Notes: generated from the sequence alone by a model not told the origin. A stretch of 64,000 nt of DNA from Sinotaia quadrata (GCA_028829895.1 CM054177.1:43604664-43668663), one strand, 5' to 3'; counted from the first letter of the stretch, positions 44,834-57,262 are shown. Numbers and translations are program-made.

Positions 44834-47554
44834 ACATTATGCCAAAGGAATAGATGTCCGATGCAAGAAGAAAATAAATGACTTTTCAAACAACTTTATC
44901 CCGAGATTACACAACCTGGAAGAAGGCAAGGCGAAAGATGACGTCACAATAGGATCAATTTCAAATATAAGAACTTTTAATGGTGAGATGGTTTTCACAA
45001 AATGTTGTTTACTTCTTGCTGTGATGAGGTAAACCCTCCATTCTTCTTATGCAGCAGACTTTTGCCTGAAACATAGTTGCTCATGATTGCTGTGAAACCT
45101 GACACAATAAATCAGCCATGTAAGCACTTTTTGTCAAGGAAGAGGAATTAGACATGAGTGAATTCCTAAACGTCCATCTGCAAGGCTGACAAGAAAATAT
45201 GTCTGTTGGAAGGCAAAACATCTTAGCTGTCAGTCTGCAAAGACATAAGTTTTTTTGTGCAATTCATTCTTTAAGTTTAGGGTCAGTGACTTGTAAACGG
45301 AAATATCCAAATCCTCTTTAGACTTCACAACTTACACACACACACATATAAGTACGTACGTATGCACGCATGCGCATGTACTCGGATTATTAAAACATTT
45401 TGCTTTATAACGTCATGCATACATATTTATAAGCATGTTCATTTCTGTATTTATAGGTACGATAGGTATTTCTTGAAAGCCACGTGATGACACGTACACG
45501 GTACACTCGAATTTCTTGAAAACCAAATGGCTCTGCAAACAGGACACAATTAACTCGAAGTTCTTTCAAATCAAATTGCCCCACAGACAAGAAACAAATG
45601 GTAGTTGTTCAGAGTCAAATGATTTAACACACGCGATTCATTCTGTAATTTTTCAAGGTGAAATGGTTCCTTATGCACAACACAATTCTAACAATTCTAA
45701 GTCAAATGACTGTGCTTATGAAAAAGAACAATTAAGGGACAGACATATATGTGAAGCACGCGGGAGCAGTCTAATCGCCCATTATCCTTTCAGGTGAATA
45801 CTAATTATATTTTGAAGCTTGTATCTGTGTTGATATGAGTGTCTGTTTGAACAGGTGTATTGTGTGTGGACACAGAATCTGTGTTGTTAAGATTCATGTG
45901 TTATATTTGAAAACATGCATATTTCTTTTTGATAGGTATGTTTGCTTGGATATAAATGAAACATAAGTTTAAAGCATAATTTGTTTTTATTTATAGATTG
46001 AAAACATAGCTTGTTTTTTGTTTAATGGCTTGTGTGTGTGTGGACATTGTATTAATAACTAAATGTCTGTGTGGAAGATGTCAGTTTGGAGGAAAAGGAA
46101 AATCGATAATAATCTCTTAAAAATCATTTTGTACTTGTGGAAGTAAAAGTAGATGATGGGTTTCAAATGGCGACGGCTCTTAAGATATTAGTCTACTAAG
46201 CTTATATGCCGGTGACAAAGGGTTAATGTTACCTAATTCAATCCAATGCTGTTTGTAGTTTAAGGCCAATAGAGGTTTACTACTGGTGCTCCAAATAGTT
46301 CGATCAATGAATTCTGTGCTGTTTTGCTAGTCTAAAACCGCCAGAGACTAGTGATTCGTTTTTCAGATACTAATTGACTGATCAATTCAATACTGTTTTT
46401 AAAGAGATTTTCACGGATAGAAGGATTCTACACTGTTTGTTCAGATGTTGGCCGATCAATGAATTCCATTGAGTTATGCTTGGCATTGGTAGAAAAATAA
46501 AGAGTCTTCCTATATGTTATAATATTAATCTCACTGAATGCGAAAATATTCATGAAAGCTCGAATTTAAATTACTATTCTAACGGAAAGCAATCAACTGA
46601 TGATGTTCAAGATTGCCAGTTTCACAAATATTGAGAAAAGCCTCACAAATAACGTGAACTTGAGAGTGAAAGACGACTTAATACAATACACAAACGGTTA
46701 AGTGTGACTAATTTGGACAACGTTAATGACAGTAACCGAGTGGTTAACACGTAACTATTCATGCATATTTTGTCTACGAATTCTCAGCTGACGATGATGA
46801 CTCTGTCATGTAACTCAGTCATCTGTTCAGAAATTCAGGCCCAGTATTCACGCTACCGCAGTAATGACATACATAACCTATCAATGAAATAGGATCACTC
46901 AGCCATTAGTCAACAACGTTTGCAAGTGTACTCAACCGGTACTGAAAAATTACCAGTGTCATTTCAGGTTGGTCTAATCTATGACGTCAATTATTAGCCT
47001 TTTTTTTTTTTAATTTCTTTAATTCCTATTTACGTTTTCTGTTCTTTCAAAATACAAACACTACCAACAAAGATAAACGGTACATGAGTGTCACAGTAAA
47101 GCAGCTAAACGTTAACTATAAAATATCAGCTACACAAAGGATTTTTTTTATGAGACTAGCCAATGACGAGAGCTGATACCACAGCACCCCACCTCGGTCA
47201 TGCTGTTAACGAGAAGCCTATTGCCTTGAATAGGTCTGATCTACCCCTCTTCAATATACGCCCCTATATACATGGAAACACCGATCCATGCCTTTGCCGG
47301 TTTACGTGTGGATATTTTTTTTCTTATTTCTGATATCTCTTCTTTAATTTTCTTTTCTTAAGATTTGCAATAGAACCAGTGGTACTGCTTCAGTTAAAAT
47401 GGCAACGCTTTTTAACCGTAACCTAAGCTAGAGGCTCAATGTGTTAAATAACTAGGAGAAATACAACAATCAACGATTCAGGTTGATCTGGGCAGTTGTT
47501 TCCGGGGTAAATAAAATTACACATACGTACTGACAAGGTGCATTTCAGTACTTC
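44834..47554. other. Long spacer; full CRE sites at 44939 and 46982
   Basis: TGACGTCA occurs at 44939-44946 and 46982-46989. An open stretch at 45516-45797 (93 codons) ends just before CAG|GTGAAT, a possible splice donor. However, weak internal repetition (TTTCTTGAAA..CAAATGG) and no domain argue against an exon. A short CA run followed by ACGT words lies at 45334-45375. The remainder is plain AT-rich sequence. Confidence 0.35.
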
Positions 47555-48060
47555 TGCTTGTGTTTGCAACCCCTTCTTCCTCATTCCCTCTTTTTTCTTT
47601 TACCTTCACCTTCCATATCCCTGAAAGAGGGCTGTGTATTTTGGGGGGGAGGGGGCGGCGAAGTTGCTTTCTCCCCAAGTAATCGCCCTGCACAAAATCG
47701 TTATGTGAAGAGTTGGCGGTTTGTTTTACAAGCAGTTAAAGCCCCAAGGGAGATAAATCCCAGTACGATATTGAGTATCTCCCTTGAATGCACTCAGGCA
47801 CGCAACTGCTACAACCAACTTTTAAAACTCGAATTATCTGGTGACGTCAATCTTGCGGTGTGCTTAAAAGATGTGTGCGCGCGTTAGTCAGTGTTAGCTT
47901 ACTAAACTGCGTCAAAAACGCGTCAAAGTCAACAGCAGAGAGTGGGGAGGGTATGAGGAAGAGATCAAGAACTGCCGGGAATCGTGACGTCATCAATTGC
48001 AACAACCACAGCAAATTCAATTACAGCAACCACAGCAGAATGGCACAAGCCAATCCCTAA
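47555..48060. promoter_or_regulatory. CpG-richer segment with two full CRE sites, candidate promoter
   Basis: Two TGACGTCA octamers lie at 47842-47849 and 47985-47992, with a CpG-dense stretch between them (GTGTGCGCGCGTTAG, ACGCGTC). A G-rich run is at 47641-47657. Open stretches of 109 and 66 codons (47558-47887, 47860-48060) overlap in different frames. The second ends in a low-complexity CAACCACAGCA repeat. The composition resembles the 5' end of an animal gene, but no TATA or Inr position, splice donor or known protein start could be fixed. Confidence 0.28.
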
Positions 48061-48986
48061 GCACTATTTGGTGTTGTAGTTGGAGACCTTGACAGTGCTG
48101 GCGATGCTGATGTGTCACTATAAAGTTTTCTTTGTTTCATGTTTTCAACAATTGCTTGTCATTTCATTTGCACCTTAAAAATTGCATGTTTTCTGAGTAG
48201 TTAAAAAATGACCATCTTTGTCATTGTCACCTTCATTACCTAACGGAGAGTCCCGGTTTAATTGCAGTATCCCATACACACTCACCTAGCTAGAATTGTT
48301 AGTTACCCATAACAGGGCTGTATACGATACGAACCACTGAGCTCAGTGATATGAACCCACACTCATTTAGCTAGTCTCGTTATGAAACCAACTGTCCAGT
48401 TCATCTAAAGATTTAAATCGCATAATAAAATAATTCCTGGATTGTACCAATCTTCCCGAATGACTCCCAGGGCTGTTTATGTAATGACTAGACAAACTAA
48501 AATATATATTTTTTTTTAAAGTGCATTTGGTCCGTGTGTGTAAGTACGTGTGTAAGTCTTCAATCAGGCATGTGCTGCGTCGGGCTGGTTTGTTCGCGGT
48601 GTACGGTAGACAAACTTCAAAAGAAAGTTGAACGGCACGGCAAAAGAGTACAGTCCGTTACCGACCAAACTTTCCTTTTCTGATAAGTTGGGTGGGAGTG
48701 GGGGCATGTGTACGCTTGTCGACCCACACGCACTCCACGACAAAAAAGAAAAAAAAAAAGAAAAGAAAACTAAAAAAAATCTGAGGGATAACGAGAGTAG
48801 CAATCAAAGTTTCTGCCATGCATATGAGGGTCAGTTGTCAGCTTGACAAAGAGCATCAGGAAGTGGATTAAAAACCGATATAGGAAAATGCAAAAAATAA
48901 AATAAAAGTAAGGTTCCTGTTTGAAAACAAGCTAAAGGGTTCCGCATGTGTAAGACATTTGTCTTAACAACTCTCTGGGAAAACAT
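48061..48986. other. Spacer, nothing recognised
   Basis: Non-repetitive. A-rich patches at 48740-48780 and CpG words at 48560-48640. No gene. Confidence 0.4.
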
Positions 48987-49184
48987 GTCGTATAAGACTT
49001 CTTTCTGCCTCATCCACACGCGCTAAAACAAGGTCGTATACGATTTCTTTCTGCCTCATCCGCACGCGCTAAAACAAGGTCGATTAAGACTTCTTTCTGC
49101 CTCATCCGCACGCGCTAAAACAAGGTCGATTAAGACCTCTTTCTGCCTCATCCGCACGCGCTAAAACAAGGTCGTATAAGACTT
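48987..49184. repeat. 46-bp minisatellite, four copies
   Basis: CTTTCTGCCTCATCCGCACG followed by CGCTAAAACAAGGTCG recurs every 46 bp. The linker alternates between TATAAGACTT, TATACGATTT and ATTAAGACTT. It lies just 56 bp before the start codon of the Harbinger-like fragment and could be part of that element's 5' flank. Confidence 0.94.
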
Positions 49185-49240
49185 CCAAGAGCCCGCCTTC
49201 ATACCATCTATAGCAATGTCACATGACACGATAATGCAAA

Positions 49241-50364
49241 ATGACTTCCTACATGGACGTTATTGAATTTAGTGAAAGCGATAGTGAGGTAGATGCTGTT
49301 TTAGCAGCAGTGGCTGAAACAGTAGATGGCCAAAAAAAAAAAGATTTTGTTGGATCAGAGGATGGATTTCGCACATGGATCAGTACGGTGCGCAACTACT
49401 GAAGGAGGTGACGAGAGAGGACCCCAAAATCTTAAAAATGTTTATTTCGATGACCTACGTGTTCCAAGAGCTTTTGATGCATGTTCAACCGATTATCCAA
49501 AAGAAAGATACCACCATGAGAGAGGCCATTAAACTAGGAGAGCGTCTGGCATTAACTCTACGCCATTTTGGTTCGGGTACGTAATATTAAAATATATATA
49601 AATTAACAATTCCAATAAAATTACCCCTATGTAATCAGCTCCTCTAGTGCTATGATTAATTTGTAATATTTATTTATATAGTAAATAGTTACTCAGAATA
49701 TTAAAAGGCTGATATTATTAGCCATACATCTTGGTTCGATGCACATATATAAGCTTCGGTACTAGGTTATTAGGTTATTTCCCTTAAGGACATTTTTGTC
49801 TGATCTTTGATTTAAACACAGAATTAATTTTGCTCAATAAATTTTTTATAATTAAGATTTAGCACCCCACAAATTCGAATAGGCCAACTATATAAATTGC
49901 AATAAGCTATAAATTTGTCCGATACCCAATGATGTATGTAGACCTCTGTTTTCTATATTTAACTTTATACACTGATTTTTATACATTCTAGGAGCCCAGC
50001 GGAAAAATCACTAAAAATGTATGTGTGTCTTAAATTATATATACATGTGATTTGTAAATTTGACTGTATTTTATATATATATACTACCTTAATTTCCTTT
50101 ATTGTTTAATATGTATTAAACTGTTTGATATATCTAACTTTATATGTAGATTGAAAATTATTTCAAATATATAGGCCTACCAAGTAGTGGTTGCAGCGTG
50201 ACAGTCAAAATATTTAATGCTTTCTGTTTTTAGTATACAGTTTCACAGACCTGCAGTATGTATTTGGTGTATCAGGTAACACAATCCATCAAATTGTTAT
50301 AGAAACATGTGAGGCTATTTATGCAGTCCTTAAACACACATATATGAAAGTAAATTCAAAATAA
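49241..50364 (+). pseudogene. PIF/Harbinger transposase (HARBI1-like), N-terminal part in two exons
   Basis: An ATG at 49241 opens an acidic leader (MTSYMDVIEFSESDSEVDAV). After an 11-base A-run (49332-49342) the frame must shift by one base to continue into RFCWIRGWISHMDQYGAQLL and KMFISMTYVFQELL, then MREAIKLGERLALTLRHF. This matches the N-terminal helical region of Harbinger nucleases (…RxAIxxxERLAxTLRxL…). A good donor G|GTACGT at 49576/49577 and an acceptor TTTTTAG at 50233 join it in frame to YSFTDLQYVFGVSGNTIHQI and ETCEAIYAVLKHTYMK. That second block matches the family's (S)xxxLxxxFxISxxTIxxIVxETCxAIY segment. Afterwards TAA follows at 50362, or a weak donor GTAAAT at 50350. The DDE catalytic part was not found downstream. 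One frameshift in a homopolymer is the only lesion in the visible part, so the copy is young or the shift is a sequencing error. Confidence 0.82.
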
Positions 50365-52499
50365 TAATGAAGATTATGAGAGTAATTTTTCATGTAGAAA
50401 ATTTAATATTACAATATTTAATAATCATAAAAAATTACATAAATAAAATTACTGCAGCACAAAACAACAAAATACATTAACATATCCACATGATCCATAT
50501 AACATATATATATATGTATGCCGTACCCATACACGCTACAGGCAGTAAAGGATTGAGGTCAAGTTCATTTATCACGCGTGGGCATATTTTTAATGGTTTA
50601 TATACAGTTTGTCGTTATAGTAGTTTCCATGTTTTAATTTATTTCAAGAATGTCATGCACAGTCATATGTGTGCATGCATGTGTGTGGGGGTGTGAGAGA
50701 GTCTCTCCCGAGAATTGGGCATTAAATTTTGCCTGGTCTCATTTCAATAAATATTAAAATAATAAAATAGCATGATTCAAGCAGTATACAGAGTACTTGC
50801 ATAGAAATAAAAGTGATGCGTACACATTTAGCTAAATCACCCAACTTACAAGGAGAGGAAGAATGGAGCTTTTCAGCTGTAGGGCAAATGGAAGCAAAAT
50901 TAATATATATTATTTAACTCATAAAATCTTAACTTGACACAGTAGTAAGTAAAAATTTGGAAGCATCAATGGAAAAACAGAAATAAAACCTAGAGATCTC
51001 AATCTCAGGTGAGATTAGTGGTAGCATGTTTCTGTCCATGAAGGAGTAGGCATGGGAGAATAATTTGACCCATGGGTCAAGGTGTGTTGTAAACATCATC
51101 TGACAAAGGTAATAACTTTAAGCATGAACAAACTTAAATCACTTGTCTCATAGAACTACCTACCTCATGCTTATGCAGGAAGGAGAGTGAGTCCAGTCTC
51201 AATAAAAATCATAAAGTCTGTGTGAAAGTCCAAAATTACTTAAAGAAAAAGAGAGAAAATATTTTTTGTGAAAATTCAGGAATCGTGAATACAGTGGGTT
51301 TTTTCTCTCTGTTTTTGGCAGATATGAAAGTACGTCTGTTTTGTTATAACATGGAAATTACAGTTTAAGAACGTTTGTGTATATGTAGAATATTAAGTGG
51401 AATGCCATGCATATTTTAGTCTTTGCTTTTGACAATTTAGTGGACTTGTGATCAGAGGGATTTGGCCTTGACACATATCACTATCAATGTAATTGTAGCA
51501 ATTATTATCACTGCTTTGTTATTTGCATGGTTCTGTTCTGTTTTATTCCATTCTGTTCCATTTGGTTGGGAATCATTGTTGTGATCATTCTCATTAGGGA
51601 TGGCACTTGGGACCCTGATCTGATCTATAGTCTATCTAAAACATCTTGGTTGGCCTGTGAGAGAATGTTGTAATGTAAGCTACTCACTGTTTAGTGAAAG
51701 GAAAGGAAGGTCCCCAGATAGTGAAATATGTGCACTATAAACATTGGTATGCCAGAATGTTTATTTACCAAAATCTCTTGTAAGAGACTATCGAGTAAAG
51801 AAGAAGAAAATAAGGCTGAAAGAAAACAATAGAAGAAGTCTTTTAGGAAACTATTAGGAGATAGGAAGATGAACTTTAGGGATGGCTAGATCTCTGTGAG
51901 ATGATAGCTATATTTGGAACGTGAAATTGGTAATTTTATTGTTTATAATTTTTTAATATTTACTTTCATAATAAATTCTTTTTTTTTAATTTTGCACTCA
52001 TCTTTGTGCCATTCATTAGCATCTCCACTTTATGTAAATTTCATTTTGTAATATTTGTATTGTCCATGTTCCTGTTCCATATTTAGCAAGGAATCACTTG
52101 GGGGCTCATAGAGCTACCGGAAGTGACCTCAATTAGTTAAGTTGTCCTAGATTAGTCACTAATTTACCTGCAACCAACAATTGTGCTAATGGAATATTGA
52201 GTAGCCCGTCCATTCTTGGTGAATAGGTGGGTGAGTGGATGACAGAGAGAATTTTGTACTAAGTTAATGATTATAGACAGCAAGATTTTTACAGCTTAGG
52301 CGTGTGTTCAGATGAGATACTAACTTCATGAGAATGGGGAAGACATGCGTTAAAGGAAAACCCCTGTACTGTCAGATTTACATGGCAATGGATTTGACTC
52401 GAACTGTCAATATGGTTTTGAAGTTATCAGACAGTAATGAACTAGACCCCTGAACTAGAACAAGAGATGTTCAAATGCAATATCTTAGGCAGAAAACGG
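50365..52499. other. AT-rich spacer after the Harbinger fragment
   Basis: I searched by eye for the Harbinger catalytic blocks (GAIDGKH-like, DxG, E) and did not find them. A GGAGAGGAAGAATGGAGC stretch near 50852-50869 could encode an EEEW-like block seen after the ETCEAIY segment in some family members, but only weakly. No second gene. Confidence 0.35.
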
Positions 52500-53270
52500 C
52501 CTCTGACCTCCCTCTGAAATAACAAGTCTTGAACGGGATGGCTGATAAAGGTTGCGCACGTTAAACTGGAAGTACAAAAAAAGTTCAATGGAATAATTCG
52601 CACATCAAATTAAGGGGTGTTTAAGGTTCCTGCCGACACCCTCAGTAGCACACCTCAGCCCACCCGTCCTATTTTCTCTTTGATTCTCCTCTGGCGAGCA
52701 GTGATATCCTTCCTTGCGTCGTGAGATTGGACAGGAAATAAAGGCCGCCCTCGTCTTTCTTTTTTAAAAAAATGACAAAAAGGAAATCGTGATTGTGGAT
52801 AACTGTTATGGCGGTTAAACTAGGGCTCACATCTCCTGCGTGAAATTTTGCTAGGTCATGAAAGGGTGGATCGTTCCTATCAGCGGATACACAGCTATTT
52901 CTTCTTGCTAGTCCTGGAAACATTTACCCCCCTCCCTTCGTTTTGCTTCCAGCAAGTTCCATTTGTATCAACCGCGTTTGTTAATAAATGCGGTTCATTT
53001 CACACAAGCCGTTTGTTCAAAAAAAACAGCCGCGGGCTTACACGGCTTATCTGGGAAAAATTCGAGCTTAGGAAAAACTACGTCACACAACAGGCATCTC
53101 AGCGAGAGGAACGCTTTGTCTTACGTTCAGCCCAGGAAGTCTGTCGGACCTTACGCTGCAGTACGATTTATTGGACCTGAGAGAAAGGCAAGCCGTAAAT
53201 CGGAATGGAAGGTTAATAACCCTGGTACATGTTACTGTATTAACACTCTTAGTACCCTGTAACCTGTTTC
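52500..53270. other. Less AT-rich, non-repetitive block
   Basis: Composition is more balanced than in the surroundings. Open stretches at 52848-53180 (110 codons) and 52963-53262 (99 codons) run in different frames on the plus strand, with an 84-codon minus-strand stretch at 52669-52923. None has a recognisable domain. GTCCGACAGACT-like or splice consensus words do not settle the frame. It is a possible exon-bearing or regulatory block. Confidence 0.3.
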
Positions 53271-53828
53271 TGTATTAATAATGTTAGTAACCCTATAACA
53301 CTGCTATAATAAGGTTTAAAATGCTTGAGACTAACTGTAGCCAGCAAGAATAAATATATATTTTTTTTAAGTGACCTTAGTTCTCTGAAATATATAGAAT
53401 GAATGACTATTTATAGTTGTTAAAAGTTTATTACATGTAAGATTTATTATAACAACTGTAACATATTCTGAAGTCAGTAATGGGTTGTCCTATAAAATTA
53501 GTAAGAGCTTGTTTTCGCTCATAATTATTTTACACAAAAACAACGACAACGCTATAACTTTTTGAAACGGGTGACCTCGACTAGCAACAGCTGCTACGGC
53601 GACAACTGTCAGGACGAAAGTAATTATCAAGAAGATTGCTCCGCAACCAAGATGAAAGATAACAGTCGTTTATTCTTTATGCAGGTGAAATGTTCAACTT
53701 ACTGCTATGTCCATAGATTGCTGATTTCTTAAATGGTTTTGTCTGGAGGGCAACGAAAGCAAATGCAATAGTCCTACACTTAGAATCGACGTATGTACTT
53801 GTATGCACGTTGAGTGTGGGGTTTTTTA
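53271..53828. other. Spacer, nothing recognised
   Basis: TTACTGTATTAA and TTTCTGTATTAA words near 53231-53280 hint at a small duplication (GTAACCCTGTA / AGTAACCCTATA). No gene. Confidence 0.35.
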
Positions 53829-53829
53829 A

Positions 53830-53885
<56 letters not shown>

Positions 53886-54190
53886 GGGAGATAAAAAAAA
53901 AAGTAGCTGCAATATGTTGCACTTAACTTTGCTTTATTGTCCTTTGTGTGTGCGTGCATGTGTGTGTGTGTTTGTGTGCGTGAGTGAGAAAGAGAACAAA
54001 TTACAGCAGCTGTAATAAGTTATACTTAGTTTGTTTTTACTGTTCTTTGTGTGTGAGAAAGATAGGGGAAAGTAAATTACAGCAATTGTAATAAATTATA
54101 CTTTGTTTTATTGTGAGGGAGGGAGAAAGAAAGGGTGGGAGTTAACTGCCGAAACTGTCATATTATTTTGTATTTTTTGTGCGTTCGTGC
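53829..54190. repeat. ~70-100-bp repeat with embedded (GT)n, about 4 copies
   Basis: A clean GT run (53829-53883) is followed by related blocks: AGTAGCTGCAATATGTTGCA, ATTACAGCAGCTGTAATAAG, ATTACAGCAATTGTAATAAA and TTAACTGCCGAAACTGTCAT. Each leads into a TACTTTGTTTTATTGT-like segment and then a GTGTGTG/GAGAAAGA segment of variable length. The GT tract is thus one expanded segment of a larger repeat. Confidence 0.8.
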
Positions 54191-56722
54191 GTATGAATGA
54201 CTAAATTATTGCTGCTTTGATAAATTTTAACAGGACGATTTGTTTATCTTGGGAAACGAACATAATTGTCACTAACATTTATTATAATCACGTTAACCAC
54301 GTCATAGCGTCTGATCCACTTCTTGTCACGAGTCTACAATTACGAGAAGCACAAACGAGTTTCGTGTTATATTAGTCAAATTGTGAGGCAGATGACGTCA
54401 AATCCTCGTAACGCGCCGTGGCGTTAGTCACATTTATTGGCCTCTGATATGGTATGTTTCCCCCGAGACAACTTACTAATACCACCTTCCTATACTCACA
54501 GTTCTTTTACAACAGTTTACTTAAAGGTGCGTACAGGAGTTTTCATACCCGGTTTAAATCTGTAAGAACTGGAGGGTGTGTGGGGAGTGGAAGCTGTATT
54601 CTGATAGAAATTAAACTTCAATACTAGGTTCGAACCTATAATCACTGGGAAGAAAAGGCTTTTTACGACCATCTCTGTGACACCAAACATTCAAACTTTA
54701 TTGACGTGCTCTGAAAAGAGAGAGGTTATATAGCCGCGCATGTGACTGTGTGCCACACTTCATGTTGGTGACGTGTACAAATGGTAAGTGCCGAGTTTGC
54801 TCTGTAGAGAATAGATAAGAAGGCCATGAAAAGGTCATGGTTAATGTAAAGTCTTGACCAATAATTGTATTTTAATTTACTAAACAAAAGTAATTATAAC
54901 GGCATTCTGTCACATCATGTTATCTACTGAAATAGAGTTTATCAGTGAATTGACATACTAAAAGCATAAAGATTGAAAAAATAGTATATTATTTTTTTTA
55001 AAAGAGCGGAGGCGATAATACAATGTAGAATTTGTAAACATAAGAAATGATAAAGTGATAACCTTTGAAATTCCAATGACTGTGTGAAGATATATTAAAA
55101 CAAATAGTGTATTTCTGATGACCTTTTTTCTTTCATATTATTAATTGTTCTTTCATAAGGGTTTTTCCACAACCTTGTGTATCCATTTGAGGAACTTCCA
55201 TTGAAGATTAAAGTTTAAAGGCCGTGGGAAGACTTGTTTACGCGTTTAGGGAAAGTAGGTTATATCACAGGTGAAGGTCACGCCAGAAATCGGATACTAA
55301 CTATCCATATATGGTCATTTGCTTACCGGGCAATGACCTAGCACTAAGGTGTTAGTTGACCTTTACCTCATTGATAAAACCACCTGAATGGGTTGGCCAC
55401 GTGAGATGCCTACACTGCATTGCGCCCAACCTACAGGGGTAAAATAGAGAACCACGTCCATCGCTTATAACCAAGCTTATAAGAAAACACATAGTGGTAA
55501 TACCTTGATTTCTCTAAATCAAAATTTTTTCTTGTTGAATTAATTCTATGTATTTTGTATTGTAAATGTGTAGAATATTCTTGTGAATTTAATGCTGCTG
55601 ATGTTAATACATTTTCCTACAGAAGCTAAGTGGCATAGTGATATTACATTTGCAATAGTGGATAGAATCACCAAGTGTATGTAATTGTACTACCATTGAT
55701 TGTTATCAAGGAAGAGTTAACACGTGCTGCGTGGTCACTAGCTAAATTGTATTATGAGCAACTATAGAATAATGAAGGAAATATATCCTGTAAAGATTTT
55801 ATATATTTGAATTTCCATGTAATGTAAATTGTGAATTAGTGAAGATTGTAAAGAGTGATTATCGCTGCTGCCATAAAGCCTATAAAAGTCATTATCACAC
55901 ATGAAGCTGTAATATAAATAACTGTATATTTCAGCCGGTCCTGAGTTTACCTCATAACCTGATCTTGACTGCTGAATGCTACTCAATGTGGAAATCCAAC
56001 CTTGCTAAAACGTGGTGGAGTCCAGAACAGACACTGAGCAAGTGAGTGTCATGCTGAATCCTTATCACAGCCTGTTGAACCACGATGGGTTGCCAAAGGT
56101 CACGTGATGTCAGAGTATGTCATTGGATGACAACAATATGGTGTTCAATCAAAAGCTAAGTCTAAAAGACAGTTGAAATATATTTTCATGGTGTGGACAG
56201 TAAAGTGACTTACCAGGTCGCACAAAATCACTCTGTATTCACGGAAATCGAATTGATCATTTTCTTGTTTCAAATTTAATTTTCTTGTTATTAAATGTTA
56301 TTGTTAATTCTCTTAACTGTCATCTCTCTATGTTATTACATAAGTGCATACAAATGACGGTAATTGCCAACTGGGGGCCGAGCCGTGAATAGAGGAATAA
56401 AGAATTATATTTATTAATCTATAAATAAAGGGGAGATAATATTGTTGGCAAAGAAGTCAACTAAATTATCTGACTAGGTGTCATGAACAATCAAGCAGAG
56501 ATTGTGGCATTTGAAAGGGAGATAAGTTAGGCAAGTCTGACTGTTGCTAATGTTAGGGATTATCTAATAAATTAATGTTGATAATTAGTGCCTGAATTAG
56601 GATGGGTCATTAAAGGAAAACTGGATATGTGACAAACTGGTGGGGCATGAAGCAGTAAACTTTATTTAATTTAATATTCATTTCTTAGAACTTTCTTATG
56701 CATGAAAGCTGATAGAACACAT
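54191..56722. other. Long spacer; full CRE at 54393, B-box-like word at 54626
   Basis: TGACGTCA lies at 54393-54400, followed by CpG-rich AACGCGCCGTGGCG. A palindromic AGGTTCGAACCT at 54626-54637 resembles a Pol III B box but lacks a convincing A box. A non-repetitive block at 55210-55450 has mixed composition. No gene or array recognised. Confidence 0.35.
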
Positions 56723-56920
56723 GATGGCGATGACGATAAATATGATATATTGATAATTATGATTATATTATGAACATGGTTGTGGTAGTAGTGTTAAAGT
56801 TGGGATGATGCAGATGATGGTAATTGTGACAAGTATAACAATGATGGCGATGACGTCTTGGTAATGACAATGATGGTGACGACAATGATTATTATGATGG
56901 TGTTGTGGTGATGCAGAGGG
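56723..56920. repeat. Imperfect GAT/GAC/GGT trinucleotide-rich stretch
   Basis: GATGGCGATGACG occurs at about 56723 and 56843, with GATGATGG, GACGACAATGAT and GGTGTTGTGGTGATG between. It looks like a decayed (GAT)n-derived repeat with no exact period. Confidence 0.65.
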
Positions 56921-57116
56921 TCGAGGATGTTATAAAATGAAAGTCTAACTTTCGACGATAAAACATTAATCTGGTAAAGCTATTAGAAAACATTTCGAGA
57001 GCATTTGACAATCATAAAAAAATAAGATCAGGGACCATTACATAGTAGCAGTTCAAGCATTAGGCCTTACTGTTCACAGGATGTCGTACAAAATCCTTTC
57101 TCTGAATACATGCAAT

Positions 57117-57262
57117 TTTCTGGGTATATACTCTCAGTTCTGACCTAGACATTTCTGGGCACATATCTTTAGTTTTGACCTAGACCTTTCTGGGTACATA
57201 TTCTTAGTTTTGACCTAGACCTTTCTGGGCACCTATCCTTAGTTTTGACCTAGACCTTTCTC
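57117..57262. repeat. 36-bp minisatellite, four copies
   Basis: TTTTGACCTAGACCTTTCTG and GGGCACATAT or GGGTACATAT recur every 35-36 bp. The first copy (CAGTTCTGACCTAGACATTT) is the most diverged. Confidence 0.92.

Noticed and set aside
54622..54640. tRNA gene or SINE suggested by AGGTTCGAACCT
   Set aside because: Only the B-box-like palindrome is present; no convincing A box or cloverleaf.
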